From Sitta carolinensis (taxonomy: Eukaryota > Chordata > Aves > Passeriformes > Sittidae): DNA of 64,000 nucleotides. Position 1 is the first letter of the stretch, and every line of letters starts with the position of its first letter. Under the pieces are notes generated by a model. That model worked only from the letters and a program-made list of their open reading frames with translations. It was not told where the DNA came from and did not search any database. The position numbers and the translations under genes are program-made. The stretch covers positions 1,240,001-1,304,000 of the forward strand of contig CM063299.1 in NCBI GenBank assembly GCA_032173965.1. The letters run 5' to 3'. This document shows, one piece after another, positions 44,820 through 54,800 of the stretch.

Positions 44820-45140
44820 GAAGGCAGGATCAGGGATGGGAGAGAGGACAGGAGCCAGGGATAGGTGCTCCGCTCCAGCAGGCTGATGGGCAGGAATCAG
44901 GGAAGGGCGCAAGGGCAGGATCCAAGGATAGGTGCCCACAGCAGGGGAGAAAAGGCAGGATCCAAGGATGGGTGCCCACGGCAGGGGAAAAAAGGCAGGA
45001 TCCAAGGATGGGTGCTCCACTCCAGCAGACGGGTGGGCAGGATGCAGGGATAGGCACAAGGATAGGATCCAGGGGTAGGAGCGAGCTGCGGGTGCCGAGG
45101 GCAGCAGCCAGAGGTGGGTGCTGAGGCAGGAATGGGTGCG
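44820..45140. repeat. Degenerate ~40-bp minisatellite
   Basis: Repeats of GGCAGGATCCAAGGATGGGT followed by GCCCACGGCAGGGGAAAAAA, with two clean adjacent 40-bp copies (about 44,916-44,995). Looser copies on both sides carry AGGATAGGTGCTCC and CTCCAGCAG variants. It abuts the CpG island on its left side. Confidence 0.8.
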
Positions 45141-45149
45141 GACGGCAGG

Positions 45150-45830
45150 ATTCAGGGATGGAGCCCTGTTCCAGCACAGCCCGCCGTGGGGCTGGCTCCA
45201 CGTCGGGGAGCCGCCGGAGCCGTGCCCGTAGCTGCTCCGCTGCAGCTCGGAGGGGCTCCCCGCTCTCCCGCCGGGCTCAGCCAGGCTTTGAGCAGCGGCC
45301 AGCGCGTTCTTTGCCGCGTCCCGCTCCCGCGGGCACCCCGGCTGCCCCGTCCCGCCGCGGCGGGGCCGCACCGGCCGGGCGCGGAGCCGCTGTCCCGCGG
45401 CACAGCCCCGGCACCCGGAGTACCCCGAGCCCGGCGGCGATCGGAGCCTCCCCGATCGGGCCCGTCCCGTCCGCCGGGGGCCCCTCGGAGGGCACCGTAC
45501 GCGACCGGGGCCAGCGAACACAGCGGGGAACGGCGCGGCCCCCCAGCCCGCCCCGGGCCTCCCGCCCGGCCCTGCCCGGCCCTACCATGGCTCCCGGGCG
45601 GCGGCTCCGCACTCCCTCGCGGCCGTGGCGGCGGCGGGCCGGGACTTTTATCGTGCTCGGCCGGCTCCGTCTCGGCGGTGCCACCTGACCGCGGCTGCCG
45701 GGGCCGCCCCCGCCCGCAGAGCCGCCGTTACCAGGCTACGGGGGGCGGCCCGGCCCGGCCCCCGGGCGGGGGCTCCGGGAGACCGGCCCCGCTTAAAGGT
45801 ACCGCCGCCGCCGGGCCCGCCGCGCCTGTG
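45150..45830 (-). promoter_or_regulatory. DUSP14: CpG island with TATA element, putative DUSP14 promoter
   Basis: This is the most CpG-dense stretch of the window (densest at about 45,290-45,790). On the minus strand it contains ATAAAAG (45,651-45,645) inside GC-rich flanks, which would place a TATA-directed start near 45,620. A possible splice donor CCATG|GTAGGG follows at 45,586/45,585. Its position upstream of DUSP14, with no other gene nearby to claim it, makes it the likely DUSP14 promoter and first exon. A + strand or bidirectional transcript cannot be excluded. Confidence 0.5.
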
Positions 45831-46310
45831 GGGACAGTGGGACCCTGTGGGGACAGTGGGGACCCTGAGGGGACAGTGGGGACCCTGTGGGGACAATGGG
45901 GACAGTGAGGGGACAGTGGGGAACCTGTGGGGACCCTGTGGGGACGCTGTGGGGACAATGGGGGACCTGTGGGGACAATGGGGACAGTGGGGCCCCTGTG
46001 GGGACAGTGGGACCCTGTGGGGGCCCTGTGGGACAGTGGGGGCCCTGTGGGGACCCTGAGGGAACAGTGGGGTCCTGTGGGGACGGGACCCTCTGTGGGT
46101 ACACTGAGAGGACAGTGGGGGCCCTGAGGGGACAGTGGGGATCCTGTGGGGACCCTGAGGGGACGGGACCCTCTGTGGGGACAATGAGAGGGCCCTGAGG
46201 GACAATGGAGGGGCCGTGTGGGCACCGGACCCACTGTGGGGGCACTGGGGTGCCGTGAGGGGACAGTGAGGGGCCCTGAGGGGACGGGACAAAGGGGGCT
46301 CCCTGTGGGG
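45828..46310. repeat. G-tract minisatellite (TGGGGACAGTGGGGACCC family)
   Basis: Short units of GTGGGGACAG, GTGGGGACCCT and GTGGGGGCCCT repeated irregularly, so the + strand is full of GGGG tracts spaced 4-8 bases apart. It directly abuts the CpG island, on the upstream side of the putative DUSP14 start. The long minus-strand Ser/Pro/His-rich ORFs here are repeat artefacts. Confidence 0.93.
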
Positions 46311-46948
46311 CCATGATGGGGTCGCTGAGGGGATTGGGCTGTGTGTGGGGACATGCAGGAGTCGCCGTGGGGATGGGAGAACTGTCCCTGTGGAGACAAC
46401 CCGTGAGGGGAAGGGGAGGAGTGGGGTGTCCTGTGGGGCACATCGGGGTCCCGGCGGGGATGTGGCTCTGTGTGTGGGGTCCCTGTGGGGAGGGAAACAA
46501 GTGAGGGTTTCAGTGGGGATGTGATGTGATGGAACAATGGATCCCAGTGGGATGCAGTGCCACGTGGGGTTGGATGTGTGGAGTCAGGGAAGGTGACATG
46601 GCAGCGAGAGGGGGGTCCCTGAGGGCACAGGGTCCCAGTGAGGATGGGACAGTGTGTGGGGATGTGGCAGGGCCCAGGACATCCCTTGTGAGGGACGGGA
46701 CATGCTCTGTCCCCATGGGGACAAGATGGGGATGGGGACATGCCGGAGTCCCTCGGCTTGGCGGGTGCTCACTGGGGAGGGGGCCAGCAGTGACAGAGAG
46801 AGAGGAACTTGGGTTTTGTGACTCAGGACATCCCAAGCCACAGCTCGTCCCCATAGAGAAGGAATGTCAGGTGGTCCTGAGGCTGCCAGGGCTTCATGTG
46901 GCACCATGCTGGGGGCCAGATCCCTGTGGAGAGCTGGAATGGGCTGGG

Positions 46949-47198
46949 ATCCCCATGGAGGGATGCCATGGGTTAGGGATCCCCATGGAGGGATGCCATG
47001 GGTTAGGGGATCCCCATGGAGGGATGCCATGGGTTAGGGGATCCCCATGGAGGGATGCCATGGGTTAGGGGATCCCCATGGAGGGATGCCATGGGTTAGG
47101 GGATCCCCATGGAGGGATGCCATGGGTTAGGGGATCCCTATGGAGGGATGCCATGGGTTAGGGGATCCCCATGGAGGGATGCCATGGGTTAGGGGATC
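46949..47198. repeat. 31-bp minisatellite, 8 copies, with GGGTTAGG
   Basis: Unit GGATCCCCATGGAGGGATGC plus CATGGGTTAGG. The CCCCATGG/CCCTATGG landmark begins at about 46,951, 46,981, 47,011, 47,042, 47,073, 47,104, 47,135 and 47,166 (spacing 30, then mostly 31 bp). Copies are nearly identical, so the array is young. Most units contain GGGTTAGGGG, overlapping the vertebrate telomere motif, with BamHI-like GGATCC beside it. Confidence 0.96.
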
Positions 47199-47314
47199 CG
47201 CTCAGCAAAGGGGAGAGAGAGTTTGTCTTTGGCTGCAAACTGTGGGATTAAGGTGAAGGCTCTGCTCCCACCACCTCACCAGCATGGCAGGGACGGGACA
47301 AGGCTGGCACTGGC

Positions 47315-47360
47315 ACAGGAGGAGGAGGTGGGAGGAGGAGGAGGTGGAGGAGGAGGACAG
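47315..47360. repeat. GGA-rich simple repeat
   Basis: AGGAGGAGGTGGGAGGAGGA and similar purine-rich triplets. Simple sequence with no coding support. Confidence 0.85.
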
Positions 47361-50300
47361 CCTCTGTCTTAACCCGCGGCTGCTGGAGCGAAGCGTGGCC
47401 ACCCCAGCCCGCTTTTGTTCGATTTCTGGTTTTGTTGTTGCACGCTCCGACTGAAATAGCCCAAATCCCTTATAGGAAGCTTCCCCCAGCCCGAGCCCTC
47501 GGCTGGTATCTCGCTCGGGCAGGTTTCATGACTCAGCAGCCCAGATGGAGCCGTTCCTCACAGCCCTCAGCTCCAAATCTGTTTATTGCTCCAGAGGCTG
47601 TTTTTCCAAGAACCTCACTGCTTTATAAACAGCCAGAGCTCTCCCTTAAAACCCTGCCTCTCCAGCGAGGGCTCGCGTCACACTCAGCGCGGAGGTGGGC
47701 GAGGAACAAAAATAGACAAATTAAGAAAACCTCAAAAGGCCAAAAAATGAAAATGTGAGGGTTTTGGCTCTCCAAGCTCAAGGTTTGCTTTGCCTCCGCG
47801 TTGCATCAGTTCTGCTGTCTCCCTTGGAGCTGCACCATCTCAGGGGCAGGGACGAATCCCCGGGTGGTCACAAGTGTGTGAGAAGCTGAGAGACAGCTGA
47901 GCCCCCGGGGTGTCCTCCTTGGGCTGGGGTCCCTGGGCTGGGGGCTCGGAGCCCTGGCAGTGCCAGCCTGGGCTGGTGTTTCTTGGCCACGGGCAGTGCA
48001 AGGAGAGACGAGGATGGGATTTGAGTGGCAGCCTGTGGGATTCCCTCCGCAAGCATCTAAACCCCTCATTCCCCCTCACCACCACCGAATGAGAAAAAAG
48101 CTCTTGCACAGCTCCAGTTGCTCATCCTGGGCAGTTTTTAACCACTCACACAACTGTAAAGGTGTTTTTAATGCTGGTGCAACTTGTGCTTTTAACCTTC
48201 ACCCTGCCGGGAGCTTTGGCGTGGGACAGAGGATGCAAAGAGAGAAACCTGGGAGGCCTTTGACCCAGGGAACAAAGCTGTTTTGGGGGGCTGCCTTCCC
48301 CTGCTCGCCTCCCTGCCGGCAGCAGGCTCCCCGGCCAGGCAGCAGCATCTCCTGGGGATAAATCCCTGCGCGGGGCCATCGGCCCCTGGCGCTCGATGCG
48401 AGCTGACAGCGCCGAGCACAGATCCCCGAGCGGGCTCCTTGGTGGGCGAGAACAAAACCCGGGCTGCGGTCACCACGTGGCGCTTCGGTGGCCGAATGTG
48501 TGTCAGCAGAGGAGGCAGGAGTGGCACGGCTCCTCCGCAGGGATGTCAAGCACGGCGGGGTTTGTTCGCTTTCCAGCCGCACAAGGAGCAGAAGGGGAGC
48601 GTTTGCCAACCCAAGCTCCCTGTGCAGGAGGATTTTGGCTAAGGGGCTCCCAGGATGGTAATGGGGGTGTGTGACCCTTTTCAAATCCACGGGGTGCTCT
48701 GATCCCTGGGGCCAATGGGTGCAATGGGAAGTGTTTCCACAGCCTGGGTGTGCTGGGCTGTGGGGAGCCATGCATGTGCCACAAGTTTAGTCACCACCGG
48801 GGCAATCCCTGTGCCCTGCCCTGCATGCCAGGATCCCTGCCTGCTCCTGGCCACCCAGGAGCCTCACCGAGGAAGGCGCTGTCCCCCAAGGCCAGTTTTC
48901 CCTCTGATGGGCTGTGTGTCACGGTGGGCTCTACAGCTCTGAGCTGCTGTTTGACCCCATCTCTGCATTCCCCCTGCTCTTCCTACTCCTTGCTGGGTTC
49001 CCACATGGTCCTGACCCAGTGCTGCCCAGTGTGACCACGCACAGCTGGGATGTGTGGCTGTGGTTCCCTGGTGGAACTGTGTTCACCTCCCCGAGCAGCA
49101 GCCAGAGGTCCAGTGGGCCGGGATCTGCAGGAATTCCTGCGCCTGGCGCTGCTGATGGGCTGGCTCCCAGCACTGTCCATCGGCTCCCATCACAGGGAAT
49201 GTGTCTGCTTTGCCTGTGCCACTGTGTGTGTGCACACTCCACAGTAACTAATAAATCCACGCTGGCTTTCCCTGGAAGGCCACTGAGCCAGTTTGCTAGA
49301 AGGCCAGAGATCACTATGGGGCATCACCATGTGGTTTGGATTTTTCCCTTTTCCCTTCTCGCCAGGAGGGCAGCCTGGGGTTTCTCTAACCACGGCTCGA
49401 AAGCCGCTGCTCCAGCGTGGTGTTTTCTCCCAGGGAGGCGGTTTAGGTTTCACAGGCCCCTCCTGATGGGAATTTGAGCAGGCACTAAAACTAGGGCTCC
49501 TTATCGGCGTTATCTGCTCCGTGGGGAGCAGGAGCCGGTGCTGGGGCGGCAGGAGCCCCCGGGATCTGCTCCAGGCAGCCCCCACCTCCCGGGCTGAGTC
49601 ACCAGCGGGCCCAGCGCGTTTGCTGCTGGGGTGACGGCAGCTGTGAGTCCCAAAAAAAACCCCCAGCACTGATGCTTTAATGACAGGCGGATAACACAGC
49701 CCCGGGAAGACTCATTCCGTGCATACCTCAGTGCTGTGACTAAGCCCGCGCTGGGCTGGAGCAGCCTCCCCGCGTCACCCCGGCCCTGGTGTCACCAACG
49801 CTGCAGGTCCCGCGATCCCAAAGCGCCCATCTCCTGCCTGTCTCCAGCCTCGTTCCATAATTAATCCATAAATTAAATATTTAACGTCTCACGTCCACCT
49901 GAGTCTGTAATTAAGGATCTGCATCCCCCAGCCACAATCCCAGAGTGCAGTGAGAGCTGGTGTTCCCCAGGCACGGGCAGCAGCCCCCAAAACCAACCCC
50001 AGCTGATCCCAGGATGGTCCCAGGGCACTCGGCTCCTTTACTGCCTTTGGGTGCAAGTCACCCAGAAGGCTGGGCTAAAGAAAGGCAGTTTGGCTGTTTA
50101 ATCTTAGAAGACAAGTGGGAAAAACATTCCCAAGGTTTTACAGCTTACTGTGCCCTTTCCCTTGGCATTCCCAGTCTGTTTCTAGACTTTAATCTTTAAC
50201 ACGTAGTTTATTACTGCTGCTTCTCTTTAAGTAGTAATATTTGCTAGGAAATCACAATCCCTATGGCCACTGCTGGGTGTTTATCTCCTCTCTCCTGGTG

Positions 50301-50390
50301 AGGAGCTGATGGATATAGATCCAGGCAGCTGTGTGACCTTTACAGTCTCACTCGAGTCCAGGGATGTGGATGTAAGATTGTTTCAAGTCA
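47361..50390. other. Intergenic region between DUSP14 promoter and TADA2A 3' end
   Basis: GC-rich to about 49.8 kb, then AT-richer (for example 49,855-49,915 with ATTAATCCATAAATTAAATA). Overlapping ORFs on both strands have no homology or splice structure. No gene, RNA or mobile element is recognised. Confidence 0.5.
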
Positions 50391-50392
50391 TT

Positions 50393-51647
50393 TTTATTTT
50401 ATTACAAACCAAAATACTTCACATTCAATGGCACCTCAGGTCCACAGGATAATTACTCTAGGGTAACAAATAACCCAAACCTCGACACCTTGGGTAGGTA
50501 TTGGTGCAGCTGCAGCTCAGACAGGCTCTTCCATGAGATCCCAAACTTGGGAGCATCAGCACCCCACCTGCTTTGGCTCCCAGGTTTCCTGTGGGACATT
50601 ATTCCAGCATTCCACCTTAGCAAGAAGCTGCCTGACAATTTACTGTTCAATAAACACACAAGCTGCATCTGCAGATAGCATCTTCATCATCCCAGTGATT
50701 GCTAAATCCAAGTTTTGGTACCGAAGCTGATGGATCAGCTGATGTGACGGGGCTGTGTTTGAGCAGTTTCCTGTGGCACCTCCTCAGGCACACTGCTGGG
50801 AATGCTGAGGGAATAAAACCCCACAAACAGGAGCTTTGTGCTTTTCACTCCTTTTTTGGGGGAGAGCATCAGGGTCCCGAGAACCTTTTTATTCCTGTTC
50901 CCAAAAAGCTGCAGTGGCTGTAGCTTCCAGCCTTCCTAAGGAGCAAAGACTGAAAAGGAGGGATTATATATAACCTGACACCCCCAAATCACGGGGGGAG
51001 CAGCTGAAGCTCCTTGGTTTGTGCAGAGCCCTCCTGCTGGGATATGTGCTAATACCACATAAAAGTAACAACTGTTGAGGAGCTTCCCTGCCATGTCCTT
51101 TCCCATCCTTTATCACAATTAAGTTAAAAAGACTGGACCACTGCAAGCTCTATTTTTATACCCTCGGGCACGTGCTGTCGCCTCTGAAAGCTGCTGCTGA
51201 TTTAGGAAGGAACACAAGGAGGGAGGAACTGCATTTCTATACCCTGTACTGCACAAAGTGTGACTCTGTCCTTATTCTGTGTCACTGTCAGCATAAAAGT
51301 ACCGTGATGCTCTCTGCAGTCACAGGAGGTGTGAGGAATTGAGGAATGAATGCCCATTCACGTTTAAGATCAGCTCCTATGGCATGTGATCCTTCCCAGC
51401 GCCGCGAGGCAGTGGAATCCTGACAACAGCAGAGTCAAAAGGAACCCAGACAAATGTCAGCATTCATACAATTTAACAAAGCTCCCTACTTGTTTTTACA
51501 TTAAAAAAAAAAAAAAAAAAGCCCCAAAAGGTTTTAAACAAAAGGAAATGTCCTTCATTCAACACTGGTAAAATCTTTCAGCGCTGTCAAAGTGACTTCA
51601 AAGCTTCTCCACATCTGCCTGCTCCAGCCAAGCAGTGCTGCCTGTCC
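50393..51647 (-). other. TADA2A: TADA2A 3' UTR (extent uncertain)
   Basis: Downstream of the stop the minus strand runs to AATAAAATAAAAATG (two overlapping signals, 50,403-50,393), the best candidate 3' end. An alternative AATAAA lies near 50,890. A homopolymer tract (As on +, Ts in the transcript) is at about 51,504-51,522. Confidence 0.4.
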
Positions 51648-51833
51648 TCAGGCCTTTGTGATGTACCCTTCTCTGATCAGGAAGTCATAGATTTTCCTGG
51701 TTTTGTTCACATCAATCTTGATGAGGGCTCGAGCCTGCGCCAGTCTCAGGCCTCCCTGTTTGTTGCACTCGTTCACTAAAGCAGCTTTATATTCCAAATA
51801 GGCTCCAGGGACCAACCTCACCATCTGACAGAG
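51648..51833 (-). CDS. TADA2A: TADA2A last exon (SWIRM domain)
   Basis: Acceptor GTCTTGCAG. It encodes LCQMVRLVPGAYLEYKAALV, then NECNKQGGLRLAQARALIKI and DVNKTRKIYDFLIREGYITK, Ala and TGA. SWIRM helices with the DVNKTRKIYDFL DNA/histone-binding helix are intact. Confidence 0.97.
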   Translation of the reverse strand, partial: LCQMVRLVPGAYLEYKAALVNECNKQGGLRLAQARALIKIDVNKTRKIYDFLIREGYITKA

Positions 51834-54800
51834 CTGCAAGACAAAAGGTGAAGTTAATAAACACCAACACTTGTCATGTTCTTCCATTCCCAGAGCCCTG
51901 CTGGGAGAGGAACACAGGGAATATTTTCCTGAGAACACTTCCAGTGCTTCTTTGCACAGGGGAGTGCCATGACGAGCTGTTTGGAGCCACAGGTAGGGAG
52001 GGGAGGAGCCTGCTGGCTGCTGCATTCAGAAACATTCCTAGTGGAAAAATAAAGGAGGAGGATGAAAGCAAGCCCTGGGCTGGCCGGAGCACAGCTCTGA
52101 GTGTGTCCTGTGTGGGCGTTGCTCCTTCCAAAGCCCGGGAAGCACACATGCCAGACTTGGAAGCAGCGCCTGGGCTCGCTGGCCAGGAGCCAGGGAGGGC
52201 ATCTGGCTGCTAATCCCCTGCAGACTCAGGCTCTAATACCTTCTACAAAAGCAGCTCTGCCGGCTCCCTCCAGAAGTCTGGCATGGAAGCTGTGCAGGGA
52301 AGGCATTCCGTGGTTGGAAGTTTGGTTAGGAATGGCTCTGCACAGCCCCTGAGCTGTTTGGCTGCTCAGCTCCCAGATTCCAGCTGCCTTCCAGGAGCAC
52401 GGCGTTGCTCCCGCTGGAGAAACTCTGTCTCCTCCCTTTAATAAGGAAATGCTTCATGCTCATTCCTCACGGATAGGAAATTTCAGAATTCCTCAGACCT
52501 CAGACTTTCTGTCTCAGCTGACCAGCAAATCAGATTCCACACAAGCACACACTGATGCCCTGGCACCATTATTCCCGTGCTGAATGGAGCCAGAAATGCC
52601 AGTTCCACCTGGAGCTGTGAGCTGATTCCCAATGCTGCCAGCTCCAGCCAAGGGAAACCCACACCGAGGGGAGGCCAAGAGACAGCTCTGCTTCATGGGC
52701 ACTGCAACCTGCCTGGGGCGGTCTAAGGACACCTCAGGACTTTCTATTAAGAAATAATAATCTCTTATTTCAATAGTTTTTCACTGAGTTAGAGGACAAG
52801 CCTGCACTGGGCTGAAAAACAACCAGTGTTCATTAAGAAAAATTAACCCCTGTGCTCAGCCCAGCCTCACAGTGCAGGCAGGGAGGTGGATGTTGTAACA
52901 GCCCCAGATAACACCCTGGTGCTCTGCTCCTTTCTTTGCTAAATAAGCCAGTTTGTGCTGCATGTGTAGCACAGGAAATTAAGAAACCAACTGGAAAACC
53001 TGAATGATTTCTGTGAGAAAGGAAGAGCTCTTAGTAGGGCCTGTAAGTGAGGTGATATTCACAGCTCCCCAGACGTGGTGTGGGCAGCCCTGTGCTGTGG
53101 AGACACAGTTTATAGAGATGATCCTTCCATCCTTTCCTCACCTCCTTCTCCTTCTCGTTGAGTTTCTCTGTGCCTGGCAGGCCTGTGAGGTTCAGTGGTG
53201 GGGCGCTGCGTCTGCCTGTGGAATGAGAAAGGAAATGCTGGAGAATTGGAGCAGTTTGGGGGTGGCTGCTCCTGGGGTGTGCTAGGGAGGCAATTCAACC
53301 CAGCTTGAGCCAAGTGTTTACAGACAGGGTTATTTAGGGCTTAGCAGAAAGCTCTGCTGATGTGACAAAAGGTTTGGTTTTGCAATTTTAAGCTCTGTGA
53401 ATGTTGCATGAGAGTTGTGAGCTGGTGATTTTTGGGAGGAACTGCAAGACAAAAGCTTTGTGTCAGACTGGCATGGGGCATGGCTCAGCTGGGCTGAGCC
53501 TCCTGACTATCCCAGCTCCAGGGAGGGTGTGCCAGGTGTGCTGAAACCAGCACCTTGTAAGGATGCTGAGACTATTTATTGGTGTGATTAAGTAGCCAAT
53601 TTCTTTCTGGCATTACTGACAACTTCATGAGGCAGAACTGCCTTTAAATACCATGCAGCTATTGCAAGGCAAATGCAGTTTGGGGATTTATTTTTTGTCT
53701 GCTATGATAAACATTTATGAAGGAATATTTATCACAAGGTCATCTGGGATTTCCCACTTTCACTGTTGTTTATAACTTTGCTGGACATTACCTGGCACAG
53801 CCTAAACTTTCACATGTTTCTGTCTGCTTGCAGGTTTGGCTGGGGTTTTTTAATAGTTTTTTTTTGGGTTTTTTTTTTGTAACTTGCAGAGCTCAGGACA
53901 AAGTTTGGGTTATTTATTCACATTGGAAAAAGTTTCTCACTCCTGTGCTGTGGGCTGCATATTTAGCACAGTTAGAGACAGGTCTCTATCCCAGGATAAC
54001 TTCCCAAATTTGGCAAAGTGATGAGACCTTGGGGGATGTGCCAGTGTTTTTCCCAAGGGCCCTGCCCTGGCCAGGTCCTGCCCCTGGCACTGGGAAGCCT
54101 CTCTGTCTGCTGGGATCTGCAGGAACAGACGGGCTCTGGCTGGGTGTGAGGAGCCTGAGCAGAGAGAGCTGAGGCACTGGGGACAAGCTGGAGTGTGAGC
54201 CTGTGGGAGGTGTAAAGGAAGTTATTTCCCAGCACTGCTCCCTCTTCCCATGGCATGGGGCGACTGTGCTAGGAGGAGACATGACAGAATTCAGTTTTAC
54301 TCTTTTGTAAACCCAGAAAATACCACACACACACACACACAAACTACGTTAAAGAAAACATATCAAGGCTGCAAAGTCAAGAGCTTAGCATCTAGAAGTG
54401 AAGCATTAATTTGCCCTCTTGTATATTCAGAGTGATGCAGCCTTTAATTAGAGCCACGTGGCAGCTCTTCCCCAGCATCCCTAGGCAGGATGTTTGCTTA
54501 ATTAGCAACTCCATGGTATTTTGTTTGGGTTTTGTTCCACATGTGATGCTGCTTGTAAACACCGTGAGCTATCACAGCTCCACAGGCAACACAATCCCCT
54601 TCATGGGACACTGGATCCTTGACAAAGTAGGAAGTTCATCCCTCATTCCAGACCTTCAGCTGGAAGACACTGTCCTCCCTTCATGGACTCTGACACCCTG
54701 AGATACACCAAGCTGTTTTTTCTCTCAAAATATCAGATCTTAGCAATCACCAAATAGGTTTAGAGCAGGCTGTAGTGCCCTGACTCACTGCTTGGCATCC

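Larger units (their letters stand above)
35718..45585 (-). other. DUSP14: Presumed DUSP14 5' intron / intergenic region
   Basis: About 9.9 kb that becomes steadily richer in GC to the right, with no conserved coding exon on either strand. The many 100-230 codon ORFs are composition artefacts: they lack homology and overlap each other on both strands. Contents recognised: a CR1 fragment near 37.9 kb, a CpG-richer patch at about 38.1-38.4 kb, a 27-base poly-A at 38,578, and a degenerate minisatellite at 44.8-45.1 kb. Confidence 0.5.

Noticed and set aside
45277..45684. 135-codon minus ORF starting in the CpG island as a protein-coding first exon
   Set aside because: Arg/Gly/Pro/Ala-rich composition is expected of random CpG-island sequence. 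DUSP14 homologues start in the 35-kb exon.
44712..46741. ORFs of 135-337 codons across the CpG island and G-tract repeats
   Set aside because: GC-rich composition and tandem repeats remove stops on both strands. No homology, splice pattern or single favoured frame.
46949..47198. CRISPR array or true interstitial telomere
   Set aside because: The units are directly adjacent without spacers, and there is only one TTAGGG-like hexamer per 31 bp. It is an ordinary minisatellite in an animal genome.
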